64,000 nt of DNA from Eunapius fragilis (Eukaryota > Porifera > Demospongiae > Spongillida > Spongillidae): the NCBI GenBank assembly GCA_963681505.1, contig OY811983.1, positions 4,394,122 through 4,458,121 on the forward strand, written 5' to 3'. How positions within the stretch are numbered: position 1 is the stretch's first letter; every line of letters starts with the position of its first letter. A program made the position numbers and the translations under genes. Below the pieces are notes generated by a model. The model ran no database searches, had not been told where the DNA came from, and saw only the letters and a program-made list of their open reading frames with translations. Below are positions 12,716 to 24,754 of the stretch, in pieces.

Positions 12716-15700
12716 TCACAAAGCTTTCTTGTCAGCCTGTCTTAAATACTGCATTACCTCTTCGTAGATGGCAAAGCTGAGAGCAGTGGATAATCCTGAC
12801 TGTAAGAAAAAAAATGCTGGTAATTGAAATTATAGTGAAATACGATATCAGACAATACCTTCAACAGTGCTGGGTAAAACCCTTTATAGAATGCTAGGAA
12901 TCCTTCTTCTCGTAGGATGCAAATGAAACAGTCTGTTACTCCACTATATCGCTGAACCCTACCAAAACTGCTACGTGCAGTTTCAAATCCTTGTACCTAA
13001 AAGAAGCATATTTATTAAATTTGCTGTATCACTACATATGTGACAATCTACCTGTAGCCGTTTTTTAATTACATCCAGAGGCAACAGGAGTGACTTGGTT
13101 GTTATCCCAGCAAGAGCTCCACATATAGTGGCTCTTGTTTTCACAAGTTCCTGAATAAGGAGATTATGATTACATGTGTGGGGAAGATATATAAAGCCAA
13201 GCATGCATGAACATACTGATAGAGATATAATGGACTTCCAGGTTACAGAGAAGAAGTTGTAGAGAGCAAAGTGAAGCCCTGCCTGTGGTATTACACTTAT
13301 CAGGGTAGGCGTCATCCCTGCAAGTACACAGGTTGTCTCACAAAGCACAGGAAATGGAGTTTTCTTTGTGTGTTGTTGTGGCAACCCCTTGACTCCATAA
13401 TTGTTCACACAGCAATGCTAACCTCTGTAAAATGCTCTGATTCCCTTCTCGTTATACATCATGCTGACACTCTTGAAGATGCTTGTGTAAAGCTGCAGCA
13501 TGACAACAGTCAGTACACCTTCATACATGTACCATGAACTTGCAACTGCTGTACATTTATTCATAAATATGAATGCAACATCACAAACAAGGCAAGTACA
13601 TGTATATGCTCATTAATCCACCAGCTTCACACTGAAAAGAGCCCACATATATGCCCTACAAAATACGTGAGGATACAACACAATAAGCATCCCTTGCATC
13701 ACAAGAATATGCGAAATAATGAGTATGCACATTATGATAGCACCAATGTGAGGGACCAAACTATTAATGCAGAATCCACAAATTATACCTTGGGCGTGCC
13801 TTGTGCTATAAAACGTGTTCTTAAGACATCTAGGGGCTGGCAGATAACCATAGCTGTAGCTCCTGCTGCACAGCCACTTAGAAAGTTGACTGCTGCAATT
13901 ATCAACATCACAATGGAAAACATTGATGACAAAACCATGAGTACTTAACTTGCCTTTCGGCCACTCTGCATTGTACGGCTGCAGCAGGACTTTGAATTGT
14001 TCATACACTGTAAACTGTATGCCCCAAATGGTGAGTAAGTTTCAGAAACTGGAACCAACATGGTATTTATAGTGTAGACTGAACTGGTACTACCTTCAAA
14101 AATTACAACGATAAAAAGGCACTTGTAATGCAGCATGGAGGGGTTTCAACCTATGCTTCCCTTTCTCACTGTTTAACTCACACAGGAAGGTGACAGGCAT
14201 CAAACAACTGTTAGATTACATACTACTTCATCTGTAATTAATGAATGCCATAAATAATTTATGCTAGAAAACCTGTACCTGCTGGGTTGGTGATTTACGT
14301 TTGATTAGTCGAGTTGTTTTATTGACTCCATACCCATTTCTATATGATTTTGTGTGGCCAATTCAATGTTGGTTCCTATACTTGCCCAGAATTATAGGAC
14401 AAGGAAGACACCAAACACACCCCTACTGTATACAGGCATGCAAACAATAGGCTAACCTGAGATGCTCCATATACTCCATACAATAATATCCCTGTGTATT
14501 GACCTTTCCTGTGTGAATTAGGGGGAATGGCTTCACTAAATTAGAATTCAGCACAATTGCATGTTACTATCACAAAGGCTCTAGGCCTGACAGCTTGTCA
14601 GTTATAATTCCTGCTCTAGTTGAACCATTAAAAACAGCGCATAGTGAAAATGCCAGATACTACTACCCACCAAAATGCAGTAGGTCCTTCTTCTCTGAGG
14701 ATAGTGTTGATAGCTTGCCAGAGGCCCTTGTACTTTGATATTTGGCTGGACTAATTTAAAAAAATGAACTGGTTGTTTTGAAGAGCACTATGCTAATACT
14801 AAATACATATTAGCAGCTTTGTATATGCAGACTGCTTTATAAATATAAATACAAAACAATGAGGCCATGTTACATTTATCAAACCTGTTACATACAATTT
14901 GCCTGACAACACACTTAGTACACAAACATGAACAAAGAAAAGAATAAAAGTTGACTATCAAACTTGTGCAATCAGCAGGGTGTATTGTACCCATTGACTG
15001 CATGGTTTTTGGAAGCCCTTTCACTCAACACATAGATACTAGCAAATAAGAAAACCTGCACAGTAGTTATTCCTTAACATGTTCTACACATATATTGTGT
15101 CCTGTCGCCATGCGCATTCACTACAGATCACATAGCCATGCAACCACAGAGTTCAGCAATGGACTTTATATAGGAGGAAAAAATTGCGTAAAGCAAACGT
15201 CTACCAGCTTACAGAATCACCCTGACCAGAAAGGAAGTGAAATAACACTTTAGCGATGCAAGGCACCAAGTCTTCACAGTGAAAGTCAAAGCATATCTTG
15301 CACTAATGTGCTGAAAAAAAAAACACAGAAGCCAAACGTTTTGCACCGGTTACCACTAAGGGTATATTTTAATCAACAATCCTATACATTGTTCCTTATG
15401 AAGGATTAAACTGACGGCATTCTTTGTAGTTCTTTTTGAGCACTATTTCCCTCACCTTCCCAACGCTTTTTACACTGCTTTGTAAAGATATAATTAATTT
15501 CACAGTCTAAGGGCAAGCCTCCCTGGCCTAGACTACAAGCTAGCCTTGAGGTCTGGGCGTTCTTCTAGCAATGTACTAATAATCAATGTTTCTTCACCAA
15601 CATATTATATACCCCAATGCACCTTTTTTGCAATGAGTGTTCTATACTGTTTAAATTGTGCATGCGTATATAATTTAGTATGGGGCCATTCATAAATAAC

Positions 15701-16555
15701 ATCATGCTATTTTTGACCATTATGGACCCCCCTCCCCTCGTCACATATTATCCCGTACTGATGTATGCTTAATGTATACATCAACACACTGGCTGATACC
15801 CCCCCTTCAGGGTAACGTAATTTATGAATGGGCCCCCTATGAAACCAGTCGCAAGCCACTTGAACTTGAAACATTTGTGCCTAATGGGTAAACAGCTGGG
15901 AGTCAGTGACTATATCAGAGCGGAGAGCAACACTATATCAGAGCATCCAGCAACACTATATCAGAGCATCCAGCACCTGGGCAACTGCACTAATACCAAA
16001 ATGATAGAGATTGAGAATGAAACTACATGCAAACGGATGAGACTACTGTACTCATATGTCCATGCCACAGAAATAATACAATTCTATTTTATAATAAACG
16101 AAGGAGACACGCAACAAGGTTGGGCCACCACGTTAATGACTCAAAAAGCAAAATTATGACAAGCTTGCAGCATGACGTTCAAAGCAACAACTCTAGCCGG
16201 CAATATGCAACGTGGCTTGAACATAGTTGGGCGTAGCCGACCTTCGCGTTTTAAAACGCCGAGGTCGAGCTACGCCCAACTACTCATTCTATAGCTATAT
16301 GCGACAGTAAATATACAAAGCAAACTCAGGAAGGCAGAGAAGGGATAAATACCACGTACAGGCATATTATGCTAGTGCAAAAGCGCTACCATAACCGTGC
16401 ACTAAGCCGCTAACTACTCTTGCCTGTTTAATAGGTTCAACTTGCAGCTGAAATCGTATCTTCAATACATCCAACGGTTCGATGAATGTTCTAGTTAATA
16501 CACCTGAAACGGTGCCAGCTATTAGGTTTTGCCTGACACCAGAAGAATCCATCAT
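12716..16555 (-). CDS. SLC25A19: mitochondrial thiamine pyrophosphate carrier-like (SLC25A19 family)
   Basis: Ten exons: 16418-16555, 14671-14750, 14457-14508, 13954-14014, 13789-13892, 13423-13492, 13217-13317, 13052-13150, 12859-12996 and 12716-12799. Phases close and give 308 residues (human 320). Three mitochondrial-carrier repeats are visible with signatures PLDVLKIRFQ, PLDVLRTRF and PLDVIKKRLQ. Diagnostic agreement with SLC25A19 includes the FWKG-QILLYG-like repeat 1 end, GLHFALYNFF and VQGFETARSSFGRVQRYSG. The family exchanges cytosolic ThPP across the inner mitochondrial membrane. The start at MMDSSGVRQ is chosen by length; an in-frame upstream ATG at 16621 would add 22 residues. The first donor is uncertain between GTAGTT after 16418 and a GC donor six bases earlier in the transcript. 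Exon 4 (13954-14014) ends at a GC donor (AG|GCAAGT). Confidence 0.92.
15682..15837. mobile_element. short TIR element (MITE)
   Basis: GGGGCCATTCATAAAT at the left pairs with ATTTATGAATGGGCCCC at the right, 156 bp in all. The interior is non-coding with a CCCCCCTCCCCT tract. It lies in the first SLC25A19 intron. Confidence 0.75.
16224..16282. mobile_element. 59-bp near-perfect palindrome, TAGTTGGGCGTAGC family
   Basis: TAGTTGGGCGTAGCCGACC and CGCGTTTTAAAACGC form a hairpin closing with CTACGCCCAACTA. It shares its ends with the 16801-17055 element. Confidence 0.75.
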
Positions 16556-16800
16556 TATAACATTGGGAGTCCACTTGGTTATTGGCTCACAAAGATAGAG
16601 TGAAATCAAACAGCTCAACAATTGTACATTGGGTGGTTATTAATAAAATCTGTAGAGAGAAAAAAAAAGGAAGACGTCTAATACTGAGTAACTACGTCGT
16701 CGGTGTTTACATTGAACCGCACCAGCTATTTACAATAGTACGTAAGTACTTAGATTAACTAAATTAATAATAATTATACTTGTCGTGAGGCCGCATGCTG

Positions 16801-17055
16801 TAGTTGGGCGTAGCCCGACCTTCGCGTTTTGCGGAAGGTGACGGTCGGGTATCTAGCTTATACAAGATTTGTGAAATGCATGTAGCCTACATGTCATATG
16901 TGATAATAGCCCACACTTGCCTATCAGATGGATACAAATCTTGGTATGGGCTTGATACCCGACCTTCCGCCAAAATAGTCTCGTGCCCACACCCAATGCA
17001 TCGGTATGGGCACGAGACTACCGCCAAAACGCGAAGGTCGGGCTACGCCCGACTA
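16801..17055. mobile_element. nested foldback element, TAGTTGGGCGTAGC family
   Basis: The outer arms are TAGTTGGGCGTAGCCCGACC with CTTCGCGTTTTG, and their complement ending at 17055. Inside are two more inverted pairs: GGTCGGGTATC with GATACCCGACC, and TAGTCTCGTGCCCA with TGGGCACGAGACTA. One molecule could therefore form several stacked hairpins. It is upstream of the SLC25A19 start. Confidence 0.75.
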
Positions 17056-17098
17056 TGCATGCTGGTGGTTGCTTACGCCTGCGAATATCACTGAGCAA

Positions 17099-17989
17099 AT
17101 TGGGCTATTCCATAAAATAATTGTACACCCCTACTGATGACGCATATCAAGGTATCCCCCCAGGACATAAAGCCTCTACACCATACACCCCCAGGACATT
17201 TATTTTGGAACCCCTCTGGACACAACATTACTATTGAACTCCCTCTGGACACAACATGATGTAGGACACCCCCCTAGGACATTACAATTGGACCCCCTCT
17301 GGACACATCCTGATGTAGGACACCCCCCTAGGACATTACCATTGAACCCCCTCTGGACACATCCTGATGTAGGACACCCCCCTAGGACATTACCATTGAA
17401 ACCCCTCCGGACACATTTCACTGTGCGACACCCCTAGGACATTGCCATTGGACCCCCCTCTGGGCACATCTCACTGCAATAGCCCTAGAAAATTTTATTC
17501 TATTTGCAGGTTTCTAGGGATAATAGCTGAGCGTGTTATTCTACATACTGCGTGATTATTACCCAATGCTGAACAGCTATTTCTATAAATTGACTATAAT
17601 CTCATTTCAGTTAAGCCACTTACACTTTAAAAGCATAAATTATACTAGCGTCCACCTCTATTTTATTCTATTGCATAGAATAAAAGCTACACATTTTTAC
17701 CATCTATGTATCCCCGTAATCGCACTGCCTTAGTTCCGCTCTTACCATTTGTGTTTGGGATTCTATTTGTAGTGTGATGCTGTATACAATATCTGTACAC
17801 TGGATGTCTCAAAGAAACGTGGTTTTCACGATATTCTAAGTTAAAGTTTTTTAATTCTATTTTTTATTCTATTTGAGAGTTTCTAGGGTTAAAACATCCC
17901 CTTAGGACATTACCATTGGACCCCCTCTGGCCAGACAACATTTTTTGTCATCAGTAAGGGTGTACAATTATTTAATGGAATAGCCCAAT
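17099..17989. mobile_element. TIR element with internal minisatellite, copy 1
   Basis: ATTGGGCTATTCCAT at 17099 is mirrored by ATGGAATAGCCCAAT ending at 17989. The inverted ends run about 45 bp, including TAATTGTACACCC and ACTGATGAC. Between them at 17200-17470 are tandem units of about 54 bp carrying CCCCCTCTGGACACA and ACACCCCCCTAGGACATTA. A second, diverged member lies at 27264-27557. Confidence 0.8.
17200..17470. repeat. minisatellite, about 54-bp unit
   Basis: Roughly five units of the type CCCCTCTGGACACATCCTGA then TGTAGGACACCCCCCTAGGA. Open frames across it on both strands only reflect the repeat, whose unit length is close to a multiple of three. Confidence 0.85.
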
Positions 17990-17999
17990 GGGAGCATGG

Positions 18000-18040
18000 G
18001 TTATTCCATTTAATAACCGTACAGGGGTACAGATGACACT
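18000..18040. mobile_element. solo terminal repeat of the TIR-minisatellite family
   Basis: GGGTTATTCCATTTAATAA then CCGTACAGGGGTACAGATGAC matches the element terminus. It lies just right of the 17099-17989 copy, and no partner end was found. Confidence 0.5.
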
Positions 18041-18327
18041 ACAATACTTAATCAGTTTTCTTTTCCAGTGGCTGCTGTCACTGTGGTGGGTAGTATGAGC
18101 AGTGGATAAATTTGGTATTGAAAATGTTGCTCACACTATCTCTCTGCCTCTCCAAAAGCACTAGTCAGCAATGGCATCTCAGTAATCCCAAATTGCCTTA
18201 CATGTTCAATCAATGGAGTACATGAATTGTGGCACTAAAATTGCAAAATTTACACACATGTGCAAGTACATGTAAACAGTTTTATATGCAGTGCATAAAT
18301 TACAATACAACAATGTGCACATAACAT

Positions 18328-21300
18328 TCATTGAGCCTGGCAAGAAACACCTTGCCTTGGTCCATCAGGCTGTTCCTCTTGGCCCTAGAGAAGATATGCA
18401 TTCATTCAGGAACACCATGACCAATATTGGAACAAAATTGCACTATACAATCTATGCATACATGCATTTGCCTTGTCATATGAAGCATGTTTTCCATTAA
18501 GATCTGCTACTGTAACACCTTACACACACATAAAAAACTAACAGGTGATAGAACTAATAATGCAATGCTGAACCACGTACAAACCAATCCGTTAAAACTA
18601 ATCTGGGGGACAGCACTGAGGAACGATATTGCAATATAATTATCATCGTCCATGCTGAATACATCACTGAAATATAAAGGAGGCTGTTGCGAGACAAATT
18701 CAAATTATTGTTTTTGCTACAGCATGTTGAAAAAAACGTAAGAAACGTGCTGTTCGAAAATACAAAATATTGAATTTTAACAATTAACCATTTTAAATGT
18801 GAAAAATATGGAAGCTCTAAAATCAGAAAAGTTTTCTTAATGTCTCAGATTTTATACAGCTATCTGCTAGTGTATGACTTACTGAGTATCTTCTCCTTGC
18901 CCTTTCAGCTTCAAAATCCATCTCTTCCAAGGTCACCTAAAGGTATAACACATTGCATGAATGAGCCAGGAAAAAATTAATAATCATTGTTATGAATGAG
19001 CTTGTAAGTTAATACAGAAATCGTACAATGTATGTGGCTCCTGTCACTATTAGATTTTTCATTGCTCCAATTTTTTCTGCATAGTTATTATATGCATGTA
19101 ATTGGTCTGTCAAATTATGAGCAGTGGCTAATAACACTACAATCGCTAAAATAATTAATTCATCTTATTAATATTACCCCAGGACACCCACCTCTTCATA
19201 GTCAGATTCATTCATTGGTTCTTCCTCAGGTTTTGCCAGCAACTTGCTAAGTTGCTTTAACTTATCTGTTGACAAGAAGTTTTTCGATGGAAACCTCACC
19301 TGCAAGTGCATAGTGTACAAGACTGTACAACTCAAAATAAGCATCACAATGTCAAATTTCAGCTTACATTAAACTTAATGATCAGCCTGCCTTTTTCGAA
19401 TGGGTTCTTCAGTTGTGGCATCCCTTCATTCAATATAACCTTTAATGTATCTAGGAGTAATATCAGTAATTCACAACTACAGTATGTTAATAAAATCTCA
19501 TTTTTACTTTTTAATGTACTGGTGTCCTTCTAGGGGGGGAGTACTGTTGTACAGTTGTCTACTGAGGTGTACTGAAAATAAATTTATTCACTTTCTGATG
19601 CTTGTTGTACAGGTCCTTTGGAGCTTGGCCCGAAATTGCCAAGCTCTAATTCTTTTTCTCTGGTCTGAGTCAGAGCGTCAAAAGTGAAGCTATTCGATTA
19701 CAATATGCATAGTTATTATAGAAAAGTATATAGCAACTACGCTTCATGCAATCGAATAGCTTCACCTTGGGACCAAAGAAAAAGAATTATGCAATTTCGG
19801 GCCAAGCTCCAAAGGAGCTGTACAACGAACATGTATGTCAAATGCAAAGGGATGTTAAACTGGCAGAGCGTGAATAAATTTATTTTCTGTACACCGTGAT
19901 AGACAAATAACCCAATGGGAGCAAGCCCAGTACATCAGACTTAAGTAGTGCATCACATAAGTAAGGGAAAGCATGCATGGAATGTACAAGTAATTATAAC
20001 GTACGAGAAGACTTCATGGCCGGAGTACTCAATTTGTATTCAAGCGCAGGTTTAGATACATGTATGTTGTACCTTTACCTTCATCAGAAGTGTTAATACT
20101 TATAAAGGCTAAGCCTGGACCTGTTTTTTTCCCTGACATCTAACAATTACAATATCCACTCCTGACATACAGTTGTGCATCTACAATTAACATTGACTGC
20201 AAACTGAGATCCCACATGCACATAATTGCTGAGAAGTTAGAGGAACTTAAACCTTACCATGTGATATAACATCACCAGGATGTGATGTGATGAGAAGACT
20301 CCTCTTGTCCAATGTTTGGATTACTTTCTTGAATCCACAGAGAGCTTCACTCAATTCTATCTCCTAAAATTTGGGGGCAATAACCACAGCAGTATACTTT
20401 ATGAATTCTCTCCCGCAAACTCTCTAATTAAAAAAATCTCTAATTAAAAAAATCCTAAATGACTGCCACCAAGTGAATTTCATTGCTGACCATGGCAATA
20501 AAAAAACTGACAAACTACTGCTGTGAACAAGGTATAAAACATTATAATAGTACCAGAGTTCAATCCTATGGTACTTTCTTTACAATTTGTTGTACACATG
20601 CATGTACATGTAACATGTTCACAACACTAGTAATATTCTTGTTGCATAAGACAGTAATTTCTATGTGCTGATGTTATATGTCACTGATGAGTATTTAATA
20701 ATACCTAGCACATACAGAGTATACTTTGGACTTCGTTAAAACGAATTCTTACAGGAATCACAGTATATTGCTATTCAGACTATATGCCATGAAGCTATCT
20801 GAATTTTAATCAGCCATACATTGTAACGTAATCCTTTTGCTTAAATGACAAGTATCTTTATTTACACACTATCAAATAAGTAACAGTCTTAGTGTAAAAA
20901 GCTCATAAGCTGTTGGTAAATGTACTTGATAACGTTGGAACAAGTTTTGATTTTCTTTAGTAATGAATACTAGCTACAGTTAATTTTATTTCATTGTAAG
21001 ATAAGATCTCCTGGAGCCCTTTATTTTTGATTATGCTATTTTTTATCACTGAAATAGTTGTCCAACCATAAGTGCTAAACTAAAATAAATCTTTTCTTCG
21101 GTTACTATGTCATACTTGTGCATATGCAGGTAATAATACCCTTACGTACCATTTCCATGAATAGGTCGGAACCTTTACGTTTGAAGATCTGGTGCTCTTG
21201 TTCATCCAGAACAATGATAATGTCTCCAGGCTCATATCCAGGTTCCTACAAGGAGAGAAATTGTATTCAGCAATAACAGCCATATTGGCAGTACTATAGC

Positions 21301-23533
21301 AGTTAAAAGGTTTCCACAGCCAGCCTTCCATATAAGCACCATGTTTCCCTGCACTTATAACGAAAGTGAGTCTGTAACAAATATGGTTTTGATTTGAGGT
21401 ATAATAAATTAATTATGCGTGAAGCCTAAAAAAACCTTGCAATCCATGATTTGTCCAATGTACATGCATCATGAAAGCTTGTGTACCATGAATTTCACTA
21501 GATAAGCATCCCTTGCTTATAAGGAGGGATGAGTTTATAAAGTTGTGTGCGTTTGCCTGTATGCCATTTAACTGGTATGTCACTATAGTGTATATCTCCC
21601 AAGTGTATAAAATACACAACTTAATACACATGGAAAATTTCCCTGTTAAGGGTGTATGAAACTGCTTTAGTAAATTGACCCATTAGCATATGCATGGCAT
21701 TGTGAACTTTAATTTATCCACAAATACATGCACCACTAATGGCATGTATGCAATGAACCACTAGATATTGCACAGCATACAGTGTATCCACAAGTAAATA
21801 CATTTATACTGTACCTGGTTGCTTTCACCTCGGAACGTTATTTTTGTGCCATCCTTCATACCCTTCTCTATGTGAACCTAACGTAGTTGTAAAAGAAGAT
21901 GCTAACACCATAGAGGATATGTGCCACAACAAAATTACGAAAGGAGGGTAGAATAGGTAAGACACATACAGATGACCAAAGCTTTAAAATAAAATAAAAA
22001 CCAAACACACCAAAACCAATGAATATACCAATGTTACTAATTGAGCATTAGATACTTTACAATAACCTTCAGTACAAGATCGAATTGCTTGCTACTTATA
22101 CATTTAATGCGCATGGACAAAAAAACAGTTAAGGTTATTCAGTTACACACCTCTAACACTTTCCTCTCTCGAACCACCTTCTCTCCTTGACATGACTTAC
22201 AACGATCTTTTTCTGTAATGGGAAACATTGTCACCTTTGCTGAAATGTTTAATGCATCCATGCTCCTCATCTCGTATATACATGCAACTGTACCATTCAG
22301 TTTGTGCATCTATTATGCACAAAGGTCACTAACAATTATGCTATGATTATTAAAACATTTGTTATGATTATTAACAGATAGAATGTTTCTTATCAACTTT
22401 GCACCAATTAGTTGGTCTTTCACTAACCATCAATGATCTCTCCACGTGCTGAACAATTTCGGCACTGAGACTGGAATTGTTGCACCATTCCTGGACCAAT
22501 CCTACTAACTGTGATCTGGTTTTAAAAAGCAGCAGTTCAAGTGATAATCATGGAGGAGTACAGATAACTGACCTGAACACCAGACCCATTGCAAACTGAA
22601 CACTTCCTCACTGAACCCTTCAATCCGGGAAAATATGCACTCATGATCAACTACCATAAGTACACACACCCAAAATTACCTCTTTGCCTCCAATACCCTT
22701 GCAGTCACTGCAAATTACATTTTTCTGTATAGCTAGTTTCGCTGTCTTACCATTGTACAGGTCCTCAAGTGTCACCTGAAAATTACCATTACTACATTAT
22801 TACACTAGCCTGATAAAAATTAATGCATACCCTAAGTGGATGAACCATATCTTTGCTTCTGTTGTCCCTTGAGCCATGACGTCCACCACCAAAGAACATA
22901 TCAAAAATGTCCATAGCGGAATGGCCGTGCATGTCAGCACCTCCAGACTTCAAGCCGTCTTCACCATGCTTGTCATAGATCTCTCTCTTCTTATCATCAG
23001 AAAGTATCTCGTACGCTTGAGATATCTGCTTGAACTATTCAATTGGTGAAAAAAAGAAACATTCCACTTTAATCAAATTACTTGTATTTCAATCACACTT
23101 TTGAAACAGGGCAGTGCAAATAAGTCTTGAACATGTGTTAGAACTCTCTCTAATAATTAATTACACATGTGTTGGAACTCTCTAATAATTAAGGTGCGCA
23201 TTTCATATATAGACTAATCCGATGTGTTTTAGTAATAGAATATTAATAGAATGTACTTTAATGTACACACGTACTCACAGCTAAGACAAGAATGACAAAG
23301 GATCGTTAGTATACACAATATCTCGTGCCGTTACCTTTTCTTCTGCTTCTGGTCCAGGATTCTTATCTGGGTGATACTTGAGGGCAAGCTTTCGGTAAGC
23401 TTTCTTAATATCGGCTTGGGTTGCGTTGGGCTGAAGCTCGAGCAAATCTTAACCAAACGAACACAAGTTTTGTAATTCAGAGCCTACAGACAATGACTGT
23501 AGTCTTACCGTAGAATTTCGTTTCCTTCACCAT
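18328..23533 (-). CDS. DNAJA1: type I Hsp40 co-chaperone, DNAJA1/2/4 family, complete
   Basis: Fifteen exons: 23509-23533, 23335-23447, 22831-23034, 22680-22775, 22573-22617, 22428-22515, 22151-22212, 21815-21877, 21150-21245, 20258-20363, 20079-20108, 19368-19423, 19192-19299, 18883-18936 and 18328-18384. All phases agree, giving 400 residues (human DNAJA1 397). Order of domains: J domain starting [11 protein letters not shown] with HPD at residues 34-36; a Gly/Phe stretch (MFFGGGRHG); a zinc-finger domain with [24 protein letters not shown] and CKSCQGEK; two C-terminal substrate-binding beta domains ([26 protein letters not shown]); and the end GVSCQAQ. CQAQ fits a farnesylation CaaX box, like the CQTS of mammalian DNAJA proteins. 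It stimulates Hsp70 ATPase and delivers clients. Paralogue assignment among A1, A2 and A4 is not certain. Confidence 0.96.
19510..19940. mobile_element. foldback element, TGTACAGGTCCTTTGGAGC family, copy 1 (DNAJA intron)
   Basis: The left half contains AATAAATTTATTCAC, GTACAGGTCCTTTGGAGCTT, GGCCCGAAATT and GAAGCTATTCGATT. The right half contains their complements in reverse order. The ends are TTAATGTACTGG and CCCAGTACATCAGAC. A relative is at 48221-48655. Confidence 0.8.
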
Positions 23534-24214
23534 CTTGTATCTCTATCTTCATACGACGAAAGGGGCAAGCTATATCATAAATATATACTAAGTTATTAAT
23601 TCTCGAGTGTTCTCGAAGCGTGCACGATCACGTGAGTATACATGAAATATTGTGTGGGGGGTGGGGGGTGGGGTATGTGTAAGATAATAGAGATAATTAT
23701 CTCTGCCTTACTGTTATTGAGGTTGCATGTGAGCAGTAAGTGACGTGGATAATTCGATTCTAAAGATTGGGCAAGCTCAAGCATTGCTACCCTCTACGCG
23801 GTCAATGCTCTCACCAACCGACATGCTAAAACTTACAGGTTTGCCTCCGAGAAAAGATAACGTCAGTTGTAATAACGCCACTCGATTATTTTTTCTTACA
23901 TACCGTACCTGTGTGCATAATTGAGGACCTTTGTCTTATCCACATCACCAGCCCTAAAAACTTGTCTTCAAGACAGGGATGACCATGCATGTAAATAAAT
24001 ATTCAAGCTACGTTTTGATAAATCCTCCCCAGCTGATAATGGGCTCCCGCCTTTTCTCAATTACATCTCCACGTACTTCGAACTAGATTTCTGTAATCCC
24101 ATCTGTAGATATACCTTGAAAAAGATGAGTTCCAGTGGCTAGCTCTGGACACTTCACATGCTTTAAAGAGTGCATGCATGCACTTTGTCCTAGTAGCTTT
24201 TTAGACCCTTTATG

Positions 24215-24560
24215 ATATTATTTTCCATCACAGAGATAGCTTGTCTAAGTCATTTTATCCTGCACATTTGTCAGTCCATGTGGAAGTAGGCTCTGGGTTT
24301 AGTGCAGACCTTTCTCGGCCAAGGTCAGCGGACATCCTAGCTAAAGAGGCCAGCTGCTTTTGATATCTTTGTTGTGTCACCGCTTAGTGCAATTATATTG
24401 CCTGTGGTGGAAACAGCAGGTGCTACCTTAGAGACAGCTGAACTAAGGAACCACATCACTAGTGATACACAAAGTGTGCTAAATTGGCTAGTTCTGCATC
24501 CTGCTTGTGGTGGAGCAGGGACCAGGTCTAGGTAACTTTGAGACTGAACATTGCATTTAG
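24215..24560 (+). pseudogene. decayed retroelement C-terminal fragment, plus strand
   Basis: With frame breaks it reads SLSKSFYPAHLSVHVEVGSG, then RPRSADILAKEA, then DIFVVSPLSAIILPVVETAG and TAELRNH. Each piece aligns in order with the 54189-55241 ORF (RHNKLRD region, RPADILASN, DLTVVSPLNP, AELRKH). It contains stops and frameshifts. Confidence 0.65.
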
Positions 24561-24730
24561 TGAGAACCAATTTATTTTATACATACATACATGCATATGC
24601 ACACACATACATACACATACATACATAACATACATGAGTCTAACTGATTAACCGAATATGTCAATAATAGTGATCTACACTGCATTTGCTCTCTGTGAAC
24701 AATGTGATGCTTAGGCAGTCCCCCCCCCCA

Positions 24731-24754
24731 AATAATAATAATAATAATAATAAT
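24731..24754 (+). repeat. (TAA)n microsatellite
   Basis: About eight TAA units just downstream of the plus-strand retroelement fragment, following a C10 tract. It could be the element's 3' tail. Confidence 0.8.

Noticed and set aside
12983-13408. 141-codon minus-strand frame as a single exon
   Set aside because: It runs through introns of the SLC25A19-like gene; splice sites and carrier alignment divide it into separate exons.
17200-17437. Overlapping open frames on both strands with repeats such as CVQRGFNGNVLGGCPTSG
   Set aside because: They are translations of the minisatellite inside the TIR element. The unit length, close to a multiple of three, keeps them open; there is no family resemblance or splice context.
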